Source of the DNA: Candidatus Melainabacteria bacterium
GTDB lineage: Bacteria; Cyanobacteriota; Vampirovibrionia; Vampirovibrionales; Vampirovibrionaceae
Direction of reading: 5' to 3'
Assembly (NCBI GenBank): GCA_902168245.1
Contig: CABHPA010000166.1
Coordinates: 1 to 37,790 of the forward strand
Length of the DNA stretch: 37,790 nt
A program made the translations under genes and the position numbers. The notes beneath the pieces were generated by a model, which saw only the letters and a program-made list of their open reading frames with translations, was not told where the DNA came from and did not search any database. Shown piece after piece: positions 1-9,930 of the stretch (within the stretch, counting starts at the first letter, position 1; every line of letters begins with the position of its first letter).

Positions 1-1
1 G

Positions 2-175
2 CTCGTGGGGGCGGGCATTCCGGAGCATGAAGCCCGGTTTTTTGAGGATGCCCTGAAAGAAGAAGGGCAAATTCTGGTGGTGGCCCATGTTCCCAAGGAA
101 AAAAGCCGGGAAGTGAAAGCGGTTTTTGAGCGACACCACGCCGATCGGCTGAAGGTTCACGCCTGCTCCATTTAG
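2..175 (+). CDS. C-terminal fragment of a general stress protein (YflT/17M-like)
   Basis: An open frame runs in from the left edge of the window and stops at TAG 173-175, giving 57 residues. It begins with a GAGIPEHEA-type motif, followed by an acidic helix, a short hydrophobic strand (ILVVAHV) and a terminal helix. This is the usual C-terminal half of general stress protein 17M/YflT-like proteins, where a glycine-rich membrane-like segment precedes the GxP-E motif. The N-terminal half lies outside the window, so the full domain content cannot be given. A hairpin terminator follows closely. The family is linked to general stress responses but its biochemical role is unknown. Confidence 0.6.
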   Translation, partial: LVGAGIPEHEARFFEDALKEEGQILVVAHVPKEKSREVKAVFERHHADRLKVHACSI

Positions 176-210
176 CCCGGTTGTCAAACGATTGAAATAA
201 TTAATTCAAG

Positions 211-246
211 ACCCGGCCAGATTGTAATACGTCTGGCCGGGTTTTA
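211..246 (+). terminator. Rho-independent terminator after the stress-protein fragment
   Basis: An 11-bp perfect stem (ACCCGGCCAGA pairing with TCTGGCCGGGT) with a 10-base loop is followed by TTTT. It lies 35 bases after the stop codon of the upstream plus-strand gene. The next gene is convergent and ends at 266, so the hairpin may serve both directions. Confidence 0.8.
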
Positions 247-265
247 ATGCGGACGCAAACGTCAA

Positions 266-1201
266 CTACGCTCCCGGTTTTTTGGCCGCTTTTTGAAGCG
301 CTTTTTTGAGCGCCTTTTTATCGGGCGCTACCGAAACGGTGGCTTGCAGGTTCAACATATGATCGGCCACGTCCGATTGTTCGATATGGATTTTCAGCCG
401 GTGCCGCTCTACCTTTATGTGGCTTAAATCCACCAGCTCACTAAAGTAATTTTCAATCAATTGCGCAATGTCATCGGTATTTTGCATGCCCTCTATCTGC
501 AAATCCAAATCCGATAGGGCCAAGCTGGATTTTTCCGCGTAAATTCTGCCGCTGACCTGAATGGGCAGGGCATTTTCCGGCGGCGAGCCGTGGGTGTTCA
601 GCAGCGAGGTAATGTTGAGCCGATCCCCTTCCAGCTTGACGGACGGGTTGATCACATCCAGGTATTGCGGCCCGAACGGGGGAATGGAAACCTTCATGCC
701 GGTCAGCAGACGTTGCCCCCGCTCGCTGGACAGCATGCGGTTCATGTCCGTTTCCGTCATGGTGGCGGATACCTTGAATTCAACCGGGCGCAGCAAAATG
801 GGTCGCTTGCCCTTGCTGAGGTACAGCGGCGTGTCGCTCTGGCTTTCAAACCGGAATTCGCTGAGCGGGATGTAATTTTCCAGCAGCACGTTACGCCCGC
901 TGATGCGAATGCCCCTGGCCTTTCTTCCGAGCAGGTCGGAACCGCTGAACAGGCTCAGGCGCGAATGCAAATTCCCCTGGATGTGGCGGGCCAGTTCCCG
1001 GTGCAGCAGGCGGTTGGCCACCAGCCCGGACAGCGGCGTGAAGCCGGTAACGGCCTGAAAGGTTCGGCTGACCGGGGAAGCGGTCTTGATCTCCGGGTAG
1101 GCCGGTTGATCCTGCTTGGCCAGGCTGGCAGCGGGCGATAAAACACTGCTGAGCAAGGCCAGGCAAACGGCCATGGCGGGTACGGGGCTGAAACGTTTCA
1201 C
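266..1201 (-). CDS. Exported DUF2993/LmeA-like protein
   Basis: The likely start is GTG at 1201, giving 311 residues. An AAGGA ribosome-binding site lies 10 bases upstream, and this start gives a classic signal peptide (MKRFSP, then a hydrophobic stretch ending near SLAKQ). Longer ATG starts at 1231 and 1261 exist, but a TATAAT box at 1239-1244 lies inside that extension. The mature part alternates strands and has the pattern of DUF2993: a central VSATMTETDMNRML segment, then a 'GLTV-like' lipid-binding repeat region. LmeA in actinobacteria binds phospholipid; cyanobacterial relatives are uncharacterised. The C-terminus is lysine- and alanine-rich. Family assignment is by pattern only. Confidence 0.55.
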   Translation of the reverse strand: MKRFSPVPAMAVCLALLSSVLSPAASLAKQDQPAYPEIKTASPVSRTFQAVTGFTPLSGLVANRLLHRELARHIQGNLHSRLSLFSGSDLLGRKARGIRISGRNVLLENYIPLSEFRFESQSDTPLYLSKGKRPILLRPVEFKVSATMTETDMNRMLSSERGQRLLTGMKVSIPPFGPQYLDVINPSVKLEGDRLNITSLLNTHGSPPENALPIQVSGRIYAEKSSLALSDLDLQIEGMQNTDDIAQLIENYFSELVDLSHIKVERHRLKIHIEQSDVADHMLNLQATVSVAPDKKALKKALQKAAKKPGA

Positions 1202-1238
1202 GCGGATCCATTCCTTCGGTTGTGCGGTCATCAGGGCT

Positions 1239-1244
1239 ATTATA
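1239..1244 (-). promoter_or_regulatory. -10 box for the DUF2993-like gene
   Basis: The minus strand reads TATAAT, a perfect -10 hexamer, 38 bases before the preferred GTG start. The expected transcription start near 1232 would leave a leader of about 30 bases containing the AAGGA site. The -35 position (GTCGCA) is poor. Confidence 0.45.
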
Positions 1245-1387
1245 GCGGGTTTTTGCCGCATTGCGACGGCTTGAAAGCTCGGAACTTTTCGGGTTGGCTA
1301 GCGTCTACTGGGCCGTATGAGACCTGATAAAACGCCGGATAATTATGGATAGAAAAAGAGCATGAAGCTCGCCGAGTCCAATTTATT

Positions 1388-1393
1388 TATAAT
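1388..1393 (+). promoter_or_regulatory. -10 box for the TPR gene
   Basis: A perfect TATAAT lies 36 bases upstream of the ATG at 1430. I see no good -35 hexamer at 16-18 bases. The two genes flanking this 230-bp interval are divergent, so it must hold promoters for both. Confidence 0.4.
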
Positions 1394-1429
1394 GATGGAA
1401 TCACTTCTAAACTGGAAAACGCTTTTCGC

Positions 1430-2230
1430 ATGAAACAAGCATCCCTGCTTTCGCCTAATTGGTTGTTCGCTCTGGCGGCAACTGCGGTAGCCACTGCGTT
1501 CAGCATCGCCCCGGCAGCCGAGTTGCCCGCCGCGCCGCTGGTGAAATCCCGCCCGATTACCGGCGCGGTGGCCCAGGACGCATATGTCCTGACCAACGAC
1601 TTTTCCGCCGCCGAAGCCCAGGTGAAGGCCAACCCGGATGATCCCGAAGCGCGTTTTCTGCTGGCGGTTGCCTACAGCCGCACCCCGTATGTGGAGCGCG
1701 CGCTGGAGCAACTGGATATTTCCCGGCGACTGGCCCGCAAAAGCAAGGAAGGCTTCGCGCTGTTCGATCGCAAGATTGCCGAGTACGAAAGAACGCTCCG
1801 CAAAGACCCGGATGACAAGCTGGTATTATATCGGCTGGGGTTTGGGTATTACATGCGCGGTTACGCCGTGGCAAACGGGTACATGAAAGATCCCGACAAT
1901 ACCCCGGACGCGTTTTACGGCAAGTCCGAGCAGACGTTCAGGCACTTGGCGGACATTGATCCGTCCGATATTTCCACCCTGAATTACTTGGGTTTCCTGG
2001 TGGCCGAGCGGGAACCGCAAAAGAATTATGACGCCGCCGTGGCCCTGTGGGAGCGCTCGATCCAGGTGAACCCGGAGAACCCCGGCGCTTATATGCTGTT
2101 GGGGCAGGCCGCCATGCAGAAGGGCAATCTGCGCAAGGCAGTGGAATACAGCACTCAGGCGCTCAAGGCCAGAAACGCCTGGCTGGAGGCGCACCATATT
2201 AACCCGGCCACTCTAAAAATCCGGCTCTGA
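1430..2230 (+). CDS. Exported tetratricopeptide-repeat protein
   Basis: This 266-residue protein starts with a hydrophobic segment (about residues 10-30, ending SIAPAAELPAA) that looks like a signal peptide. TPR-like helix pairs follow: residues about 60-90 (ANPDDPEARFLLAVAYS), 120-150 (DPDDKLVLYRLGFGYYMRG), 175-205 and 215-250 (NPENPGAYMLLGQAAMQKGN). TPRs mediate protein contacts, here probably outside the cytoplasm. No catalytic motif is visible and the partner is unknown. The gene ends 10 bases from the convergent msrB stop. The ribosome-binding site is weak. Confidence 0.75.
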   Translation: MKQASLLSPNWLFALAATAVATAFSIAPAAELPAAPLVKSRPITGAVAQDAYVLTNDFSAAEAQVKANPDDPEARFLLAVAYSRTPYVERALEQLDISRRLARKSKEGFALFDRKIAEYERTLRKDPDDKLVLYRLGFGYYMRGYAVANGYMKDPDNTPDAFYGKSEQTFRHLADIDPSDISTLNYLGFLVAEREPQKNYDAAVALWERSIQVNPENPGAYMLLGQAAMQKGNLRKAVEYSTQALKARNAWLEAHHINPATLKIRL

Positions 2231-2240
2231 ATATACCGGC

Positions 2241-2669
2241 TCAGGCGCCAGGTTCGCTGTTTGGGGATTTCTGCTGGAATTTCAGCGAGGCGGAATTGAC
2301 GCAATAGCGCAGCCCGGTGGGATTGGGACCATCCTCAAACACGTGGCCCAGGTGCGCGTCGCAGCGGGCGCACTTGATTTCGGTTCGTACCATGCCGTAA
2401 TTGGCGTCCGCCTCGGTTTCCACGCGGTCGGGCGCAATGGGCTGCCAGAAGCTTGGCCAGCCAGAGCCGGAATCGTACTTGGCCTGGGTGTTGAAAAGCG
2501 GTTCCCCGCAACACACGCAGTTGAACACGCCCGGTTCCTTCACCTGGTTGTATTTCCCGGTAAAGGCCCGTTCGGTGCCTTTTTGCCGGGTGATCTCGTA
2601 TTGCTCCGGCGTCAGTTGCTGCCGCCATTCCTGGTCACTTTTCTGGATTTTCTCGCTTTTCTCAGACAT
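2241..2669 (-). CDS. msrB: Peptide-methionine (R)-S-oxide reductase MsrB
   Basis: This enzyme reduces methionine-R-sulfoxide in proteins back to methionine. The 142-residue product is a standard-length single-domain MsrB. It keeps both zinc CxxC pairs (C51/C54 and C100/C103), the SGSGWPSFW core, the HLGHVF segment and the catalytic cysteine C123 in RYCVNSASL. It lacks a signal peptide, so it should act in the cytoplasm. A strong AAGGAGGG ribosome-binding site and a perfect TATAAT box lie upstream. It is monocistronic between a convergent TPR gene and a separately transcribed pentapeptide gene. Confidence 0.95.
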   Translation of the reverse strand: MSEKSEKIQKSDQEWRQQLTPEQYEITRQKGTERAFTGKYNQVKEPGVFNCVCCGEPLFNTQAKYDSGSGWPSFWQPIAPDRVETEADANYGMVRTEIKCARCDAHLGHVFEDGPNPTGLRYCVNSASLKFQQKSPNSEPGA

Positions 2670-2698
2670 GCCTAAAGCCCTCCTTGCTGCTGAGAGCC

Positions 2699-2704
2699 AT
2701 TATA
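2699..2704 (-). promoter_or_regulatory. -10 box for msrB
   Basis: The minus strand reads TATAAT 30 bases before the msrB ATG, with AAGGAGGG between them. A TTGTCC hexamer sits 15 bases further upstream, closer than ideal for a -35 box. Confidence 0.5.
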
Positions 2705-2768
2705 AGCTTTGCCGCCTCTGGACAATAGACCGGCCTGCGAGCCGCTTCGCAAATGGGCTGGAATGGGC

Positions 2769-3146
2769 CTAACAGCCTGAATTGCCAGAATACAGATTGG
2801 GCGTCATATCATGCAGCAGGGGTTGGAAATTCTCCGGTAGGCGGGTATTGGCGTTGTACTGCGCGCCTTGCAGCAAGACCGTTTCCAGTCGGGTGTCGCG
2901 CAGGTCGGCGTCCATCAGGTTGGCCTCGCGCAAGTCCGCGTAGTCCAGTTTCGCCCCGGCTAGGTTTGCCCCTGCCAGGTTGGCGCGTCGCAGGTTGGCC
3001 CGGCATAAATTCGCATTTTCCAGGTGTACCCACATCAGGCCAGCCCCCTCGAACCGTGCGCCTTCCAGTAGCGCGCCCCGGTAATTGGCCGAACCCAGGT
3101 TTTGCCCCTGAAAATCCAGTTGGGATGGTGCCTTGCGCTTGTCCAT
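2769..3146 (-). CDS. Small pentapeptide-repeat protein
   Basis: The start is set at ATG 3146 because GGGAGG lies about 9 bases upstream; an ATG 13 codons earlier has no such site. The 125-residue product is largely A(D/N)LxX pentapeptide repeats (residues about 20-95, e.g. ANLRRANLAGANLAGAKL). These fold into a right-handed quadrilateral beta-helix. There is no transmembrane segment or fused domain, and the C-terminal 30 residues are not repeats. Small proteins of this kind include DNA-mimic gyrase protectors, but most have no known role. No function is assigned. Confidence 0.85.
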   Translation of the reverse strand: MDKRKAPSQLDFQGQNLGSANYRGALLEGARFEGAGLMWVHLENANLCRANLRRANLAGANLAGAKLDYADLREANLMDADLRDTRLETVLLQGAQYNANTRLPENFQPLLHDMTPNLYSGNSGC

Positions 3147-3282
3147 AAAGATTGCCCTCCCCTCTGTTTGGTGTTGACATTCCAATCCGTATTTTAACAG
3201 GGAGCGGAACTGGCCCGAATCCGCTGACTGGCTAGGCTACTGAAGTGTTTGGCTTGCGCATTTTCAACTGAGGTGTCGGGGC

Positions 3283-4794
3283 TTACTGGTAACGATAGGC
3301 CACCGTTTTGGCCTCACTGAAGAATTCCAGGGCGTAGCGACCGCCTTCCCGACCAATGCCGCTGGCCTTCATCCCGCCGAACGGGGTGCGAAGATCGCGC
3401 GCGAACCAGCAGTTCACCCACACGATGCCCGCCCGGATGCCCTGGGACACCCGGTGGCAACGGTTTACGTCCCGGCTCCACACGCTGGCGGAAAGGCCGT
3501 AGCGGGTGCTGTTCACCATGTCGATTGCGTCCTGCTCGGTTTCAAACGGAATGATCGGCAACACGGGGCCGAAAATCTCTTTCTGGCAAATGGGGGATTC
3601 GTTGGGTAGGTTGGTGAACACGGTGGGTTGCAGGAAATAGCCCTTGCCCAAGCCTTCCGCCGGACTGATTGGCTCCCCGCCGACTAACAGTCGGCCTTCC
3701 TGCTTGCCCAGTTCCACGTAACGCAGCACTTTCTCAAACTGTTCGCGGCTGATGAGAGACCCCATGCGGGTTTCCGGCAATAGCGGATCTCCCACCCGAA
3801 TGGCCTGGACGGCGGCCACGATTTCGGGCAGCGCCTGTTCCAGTATGCTTTTTTGCACGAACAGGCGGGAACCGGCTAGGCAAATTTGCCCCTGGTTGCG
3901 GAATGCCGCGCGAACGGCGGTGGGAACGGCCTGGGACAGGTCGGCATCCTCGAAAATCACCGTGGCTCCCTTGCCGCCCAGCTCGAAGGTCAGCTTTTTG
4001 AGAGTCTCTGAAGCGACTTTCATAATGGCCTGCCCAGTGGCGTTTTCCCCGGTAAAGGAAATGGCCCGAACCTCCGAGTGGCGGGTCAGCGCTTCGCCTG
4101 CGGCGTTTGGCCCAAAACCATGCACCACGTTGAATACGCCGGGGGGCAGATTGGCTTCCTGCATGATTTCAGCCAGCATGGTGGCCGTGGCGGGCGTCCA
4201 TTCGGCGGGCTTGAGGACGACAGAGTTGCCCATGGCCAGCGCCGGGGCCACTTTCCATGTGGCCAGGTACAAGGGCAGGTTCCAGGGCGTAATCAGACCA
4301 ACCACGCCCAGCGGTTCCCGCGAGGTGAAGTGCCGCTCCATCGGGTCGATGGTGTAACTCTCCTCGTGCAGTTGCCCGGCGGCTTCCGCAAAAAAGTGGA
4401 AATTCTGCGCCGCGCGGGGAATGTCTCCTTCCAGGCTTTCGGTAATCGGTTTGCCGGTATCCAGCGTTTCGGCAAGGGCCAATGCCTCGCGTCGTTCCAG
4501 TATCCGGTCGCCGATTTCCCGTAGCTTGTCGCAGCGCGCCTTGATGGGCATTCTGGCCCACGGGCCTTCCTCAAATGATTTTTTGGCCGCTTGTACGGCC
4601 CGGTCGATGTCCTGGGCCTCACCCCGGGCCACGGTGGCCAGCAGTTCGTCGGTGGCCGGGTTCATATCATCAAAGGTCGCCCCGTTCAGGGAGTCCACAA
4701 ACTGCCCGTCCACGAAATGCCGGAATTGCGGAAGCGGCGGCTTGCCGTCAGCGGCGGGAGCGGTTTGTCCGGGCTGGTTGGTGGGTATCGGCAT
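3283..4794 (-). CDS. 2-aminomuconic semialdehyde dehydrogenase-like ALDH
   Basis: This 503-residue NAD(P)-dependent aldehyde dehydrogenase keeps the catalytic Cys305 (GQICLAGSR), general base Glu271 (FELGGKG) and the PWN oxyanion Asn172. The family's substrate is 2-aminomuconate 6-semialdehyde, which is oxidised to 2-aminomuconate. Sequence alone does not separate this from 2-hydroxymuconic semialdehyde or betaine aldehyde dehydrogenases. The assignment rests on context: it is the last gene of a minus-strand operon with both subunits of an aminophenol-type dioxygenase and a 2-aminomuconate deaminase-like RidA protein. It starts 11 bases after the RidA stop. The reaction is the second step of the proposed pathway, so gene order does not follow reaction order. 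Confidence 0.8.
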   Translation of the reverse strand: MPIPTNQPGQTAPAADGKPPLPQFRHFVDGQFVDSLNGATFDDMNPATDELLATVARGEAQDIDRAVQAAKKSFEEGPWARMPIKARCDKLREIGDRILERREALALAETLDTGKPITESLEGDIPRAAQNFHFFAEAAGQLHEESYTIDPMERHFTSREPLGVVGLITPWNLPLYLATWKVAPALAMGNSVVLKPAEWTPATATMLAEIMQEANLPPGVFNVVHGFGPNAAGEALTRHSEVRAISFTGENATGQAIMKVASETLKKLTFELGGKGATVIFEDADLSQAVPTAVRAAFRNQGQICLAGSRLFVQKSILEQALPEIVAAVQAIRVGDPLLPETRMGSLISREQFEKVLRYVELGKQEGRLLVGGEPISPAEGLGKGYFLQPTVFTNLPNESPICQKEIFGPVLPIIPFETEQDAIDMVNSTRYGLSASVWSRDVNRCHRVSQGIRAGIVWVNCWFARDLRTPFGGMKASGIGREGGRYALEFFSEAKTVAYRYQ

Positions 4795-4805
4795 CTCTGT
4801 TCTCT

Positions 4806-5246
4806 CTAGGGCTTGTAAGCAATCGCCTTGATTTCTATAAAGTTCCGGCCCGGCGGCAAAGCCTGAATGGTGGTTCGGGCGGGCGGGCTATCAAAGTTAA
4901 AATAGTCGCCGTACACCCGGTTAAATTGGGCAAAATCATCCATATGCGCCAGAAAAACGGTAACGTCCACCACGTCCGTCAACGCGCAATCGGCAGCTTT
5001 TAGCACCGTAACCAGGTTTTCCAGTACCTGACGGGTTTGGGCCTCAATGTCGTATTGCAGTACCCCGCCGCTTTCATTCATCACCAGCCCAACTTCCGCT
5101 CCGGTTTCAGGGCTGCGAGCGCCCAGCCCGCACACAAACACGAACGGCCCCGCCTTTACGGCATGGGAATAGGCTCCCAGGGGCGCGGGCGCGTTTTCCT
5201 GAATGCGGATGCCGATTTTGGGCGCGTGTTGTTCCGGAATGCTCAT
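4806..5246 (-). CDS. RidA-family protein, probable 2-aminomuconate deaminase
   Basis: A 146-residue YjgF/YER057c/UK114 protein. It has the family's trimer-interface arginine in PPARTT and the terminal IEIKAIAYKP. The segments APLGAYSH, VCGLGARSPETG, VLENLVTVLKAA and VVDVTVFL fit the AmnD-type 2-aminomuconate deaminases of 2-aminophenol and nitrobenzene degraders better than generic RidA. AmnD hydrolyses 2-aminomuconate to 4-oxalocrotonate and ammonia. Its position directly before a semialdehyde dehydrogenase and after dioxygenase genes supports this. A generic enamine/imine deaminase role is the alternative. Confidence 0.75.
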   Translation of the reverse strand: MSIPEQHAPKIGIRIQENAPAPLGAYSHAVKAGPFVFVCGLGARSPETGAEVGLVMNESGGVLQYDIEAQTRQVLENLVTVLKAADCALTDVVDVTVFLAHMDDFAQFNRVYGDYFNFDSPPARTTIQALPPGRNFIEIKAIAYKP

Positions 5247-5312
5247 GGCAATCTAACCCTGTATATCCCCTGCTTGAAACCGATATTGAATAAACGTTTA
5301 CCGTATTTTAAC

Positions 5313-5876
5313 CTAAGCGCGGATATACCGCTGTAGAAATGAAGCGAATTTAACCAAATCTTCCGAAGAAACGCCCGAAAAATTTAAATGCAGGTGCATT
5401 TTTCGATTCGGCTCCCGCTCGTCCCGATAATAATGCACCGGGTACAGGGAACCCTGGACGCCGCTTAAAAACCGAAACGTCGCCTGTTTGGCCGAGCTAA
5501 TCATCCCCTTGCCGTCTACCACCCGGTTCATCCGGTCAAGACTGTTTTCCAGCTCCTTGAGCCATTTTTCCTCCGGAACGGTCACTTCTACCTGCATTTC
5601 TGTCGGCAACGGCTCGGCGTTTTGGGCCAGATCCCGCAGGAAACCCTGCGCCGCCCTGGCCTGCGCGCCCCGTTCCAACAGTTCGGGCTTTTCAATCGTA
5701 TTAATTTGATAATGCGTTCTGGCGTTGCGGGTCTGGTAATCCTGTATGCCCCCGCCCGCGTTGAAGCGGACGCCTCTTTGTGGGAAGCTGCTTCCCGGTT
5801 GCCTTGCGCGGTGGGAGGGTTTGTTTCCCCGGTAGTTCAGCGCCGTCGGAATGGTCGCCATCATCACATATCGCAT
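5313..5876 (-). CDS. Unknown protein within the aminophenol operon
   Basis: I do not recognise this 187-residue protein. Residues 1-60 are basic, rich in Arg, Gly, Gln and Asn, and probably disordered (includes QRGVRFNAGGG). Residues about 65-187 look folded: a helix, a charged strand (MQVEVTVPEEKWL), a second helix, then HLHLNFSGVSSEDLVKFASF and a C-terminal helix. There is no signal peptide or membrane segment. It starts 11 bases after the dioxygenase alpha-subunit stop and is followed 66 bases later by the RidA gene, so it is almost certainly co-transcribed with them. Known aminophenol operons do not, to my knowledge, carry such a gene. There is no strong ribosome-binding site. Confidence 0.7.
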   Translation of the reverse strand: MRYVMMATIPTALNYRGNKPSHRARQPGSSFPQRGVRFNAGGGIQDYQTRNARTHYQINTIEKPELLERGAQARAAQGFLRDLAQNAEPLPTEMQVEVTVPEEKWLKELENSLDRMNRVVDGKGMISSAKQATFRFLSGVQGSLYPVHYYRDEREPNRKMHLHLNFSGVSSEDLVKFASFLQRYIRA

Positions 5877-5887
5877 CGAGGTTTTCT

Positions 5888-7728
<1,841 letters not shown>

Positions 7729-7730
7729 TC

Positions 7731-7759
7731 ATTATTCAATACGGGTGTGCGCTTGTAAA
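7731..7759 (-). promoter_or_regulatory. Sigma-70-type promoter of the aminophenol operon
   Basis: The minus strand reads TTTACA (7754-7759), a 17-base spacer, then AATAAT (7731-7736). Each hexamer matches consensus at 5 of 6 positions. Transcription would start near 7724, giving a leader of about 44 bases before the GTG start at 7680. No linked regulator gene is visible in the neighbourhood. Confidence 0.55.
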
Positions 7760-7877
7760 CTGGTTGTATAATGTTAGCCGCAGAGTGAGGGTCAGGTTTG
7801 TGGAATAAGCAATGCTAGGGGGCTGCGTGTTGAAGCCCCCAAAAATGGTGAAGTGTCTAAAAAGCTTGATGTGCCCT

Positions 7878-8255
7878 TTATTGGCCGTAGTCGTAGTCGG
7901 GCGCGTCATGTTGTGGCTGCTCGCCTTCGTCCGAATCAAGCCCGTAATTGCCCGGTTCCGCCGATGCTTGCGGCTCCCTGCCATGTTCTTCCGCCTGTTC
8001 ATGGTGCGTCTGGGACTGGGTGCCTATATCCGGCTGCTGGCTTTCTTTCCCCACATTCGGGTCGGCGCCTTTTTCGCTTTTTTTGGCGCGGGACACGCCG
8101 CTGGCCTGCCCTCCCTTGCGCCCGGCGGCGCGGGCCTCCTCGGATGTGAACTGGTGGGCCGTGCCTTTCTGATGGGCGGCTTTTCCACCTTTGCTGGCAA
8201 TCTCTTTCTGCTTTTCGGGCGACATGGACGCGAATCCACGTGAACTGTTACCCAT
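7878..8255 (-). CDS. KGG-motif stress protein (GsiB/YciG-like)
   Basis: The start is ATG 8255 with GGAGG 8 bases upstream, giving 125 residues. Residues 6-52 carry two KGG-type repeats (SPEKQKEIASKGGKAA and SEEARAAGRKGGQAS) of the stress-induced KGG family, a very hydrophilic, hydration-like protein class. The C-terminal 70 residues are acidic, rich in Gln, His, Glu and Asp, and likely disordered. Such proteins are made under desiccation, glucose starvation or general stress in several bacteria; their mechanism is unclear. The opposite strand is also open over 143 codons, a side effect of biased composition. Confidence 0.85.
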   Translation of the reverse strand: MGNSSRGFASMSPEKQKEIASKGGKAAHQKGTAHQFTSEEARAAGRKGGQASGVSRAKKSEKGADPNVGKESQQPDIGTQSQTHHEQAEEHGREPQASAEPGNYGLDSDEGEQPQHDAPDYDYGQ

Positions 8256-8926
8256 GGGTTGTTTCCTCCGAACAATTGAAAATTCAAACGCCGAAACACT
8301 ACACTGTGTAAAATTGCTGACGAGGCCCGGAGGGTGACAAACCCGGCGGGCGGACACCATAGGGTCGCCTTAATAATGCAGCAGGAACTCCCGGCATCCA
8401 ATTGGTGAATTGGGTAGGTTGCAGCCAACCACCCGGCTATTGACAAGGCTGTTCATTCGGCGGGACGCCTTTTAATTCCTTTGTTGCAAGGGACGCTTGC
8501 CGGTTTTATCCAGTCGGGCAAAGCCCTGAATGGATGAGCTTTATCTTTTGCCCAAGGCCGGGTTTTACTTGCCGGGAGCAATTAACCAATTCGCCGGACG
8601 GGAGCCGGAATAGTTGGGGCGGGATGGCCGGTCTGTCGATCCTGGGGATGGGTTTTCCGTCTTTCGGGGGATGGGCAGAGCGCGGATGGGGTAATATACT
8701 TTTTCTTTCCCTGAACATCAGTTATGATGGAAGGGATTTTGAACGGAATTGGGAAAGTCAGATGCCTTGAGGCGCTTCTGATGACAGGGTGGATGCCCTG
8801 CGCCCGGTTTTGGGAAACGGTTTTTTGGGACAGAGTGATTTTGCGCCTGTTGCCGCCGCAACGAAACGCGCGACGGGAAGGTTATTTGGGAAAATTATCG
8901 GGAAGATGATAAGGAGGAGCGAGTTT
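8256..8926. other. 671-bp intergenic region without a convincing gene
   Basis: It separates the divergent KGG gene and an exported-protein gene. Short open frames (e.g. 8506-8718 minus, 8534-8770 plus, 8724-8909 plus) have no ribosome-binding site or protein-like composition that I trust. It probably holds promoters for both flanking genes; TAATATACT around 8691-8699 is a weak -10 candidate for the rightward gene. Confidence 0.5.
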
Positions 8927-9778
8927 ATGCCAAACCCGATCAGGGCGTTCAATGGAACGGCGTTCAGGCGAGCGGTGATTAGTGGTGTGCTGGTTTCCAT
9001 GCTTTCGGTTACGGCAGGGCTTTGCCGGGCGGAGCAGGTTTTGAAGTCCCCTAAGCGCGGGGTGGAAGTTCAGTTGAAATCCGATGTGAGACAGGTGGAC
9101 GCCAAGCCGGGCGATACCTTTGAAGCGCAGTTGGGGGACAGCCTCCGTTATAAAGACTGGACGCTTCCCGCAGGCACCGAATTTCGGGGTGTGATCACCG
9201 AAAGCTCCCCATCGCATTTGTTTGGCAGGCCGGGATATGTGGGTATGGAAGTGCATGAGGCGGTTTTGCCCGACGGCCGGACTTTTGAGTTTGATCCGGC
9301 CAAGTATAAATCCCGCAATTATCGGTTGCATCACCCGGATACTTATACCTTTCCAGAGCTGGTGCTGACCCAGATTCCCTATAGCGCAACGTCGCTGGGC
9401 CTGACCATTCCCCTGCACTATGCGGGCGGGGTGGGCGTTGGGCCTTGCGTAATAATCGGTACCGGGGTGCGGATGCTGACCGGATCGGTGGCGGCTTTTT
9501 TCCTGCCCCGTTTCAAGCATGAGCCGCCCGCCCGGAAAATTGCGCTGGGCGCGCTGGATGGTTCCGGCGTGACGCGAATTGTGGGTTTTTTAAGCAAATA
9601 CCCGGTTCCCAATTACCATTCAGGCGATACGGTCAAGTTCTATTTTAACCCGAATGGCCTTAAAGACCTGTTCCAAAGCGCCGGTTCGGCCTCCCTGCAA
9701 ACGCAGGCCAAGCTGCAAGCGGCCAGCGCCGCCGATGCCCCGGCTGATATTCCTGCGGCTCTGCCCGCCACGCCGTAA
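8927..9778 (+). CDS. Exported protein of unknown function
   Basis: The start is ATG 8927, with a strong AAGGAGG about 9 bases upstream; the frame is open further left but without such a site. The 283-residue product begins with a signal peptide (RR, then a hydrophobic run ending GLCRAEQ, cleavage near residue 36). The mature part has a beta-rich domain with KPGDTFEAQLGDSL and LPAGTEFRGVITE, the pattern of small barrels seen in envelope proteins whose loops limit pore or matrix interactions. A glycine-rich hydrophobic stretch follows at about residues 160-195, and the tail is Ala/Pro-rich. I do not recognise the family. A terminator follows directly. Confidence 0.75.
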   Translation: MPNPIRAFNGTAFRRAVISGVLVSMLSVTAGLCRAEQVLKSPKRGVEVQLKSDVRQVDAKPGDTFEAQLGDSLRYKDWTLPAGTEFRGVITESSPSHLFGRPGYVGMEVHEAVLPDGRTFEFDPAKYKSRNYRLHHPDTYTFPELVLTQIPYSATSLGLTIPLHYAGGVGVGPCVIIGTGVRMLTGSVAAFFLPRFKHEPPARKIALGALDGSGVTRIVGFLSKYPVPNYHSGDTVKFYFNPNGLKDLFQSAGSASLQTQAKLQAASAADAPADIPAALPATP

Positions 9779-9800
9779 CGGTTCACTTTTTTAGGTTGGC

Positions 9801-9834
9801 AAAGCCCCTTCGGTTAATCCGAAGGGGCTTTGTG
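9801..9834 (+). terminator. Rho-independent terminator
   Basis: A 13-bp perfect stem (AAAGCCCCTTCGG pairing with CCGAAGGGGCTTT) with loop TTAAT ends in a short T-rich run. It lies 23 bases after the stop of the exported-protein gene. Confidence 0.85.
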
Positions 9835-9930
9835 TTTGCCTGCCTGTCCCATTGCCTGCGCAGGGGCATCTCGCTAAAGTGAAATACAATAAACTTAAAT
9901 CGATGACTTGAATCGATGAAAGGACGCCTG

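Noticed and set aside
7812..8243. 143-codon plus-strand frame with hydrophobic stretches
   Set aside because: Opposite strand of the KGG protein, which has an ideal ribosome-binding site; the frame reads the complement of repetitive hydrophilic codons. The TATAAT at 7767 ahead of it has no -35 box.
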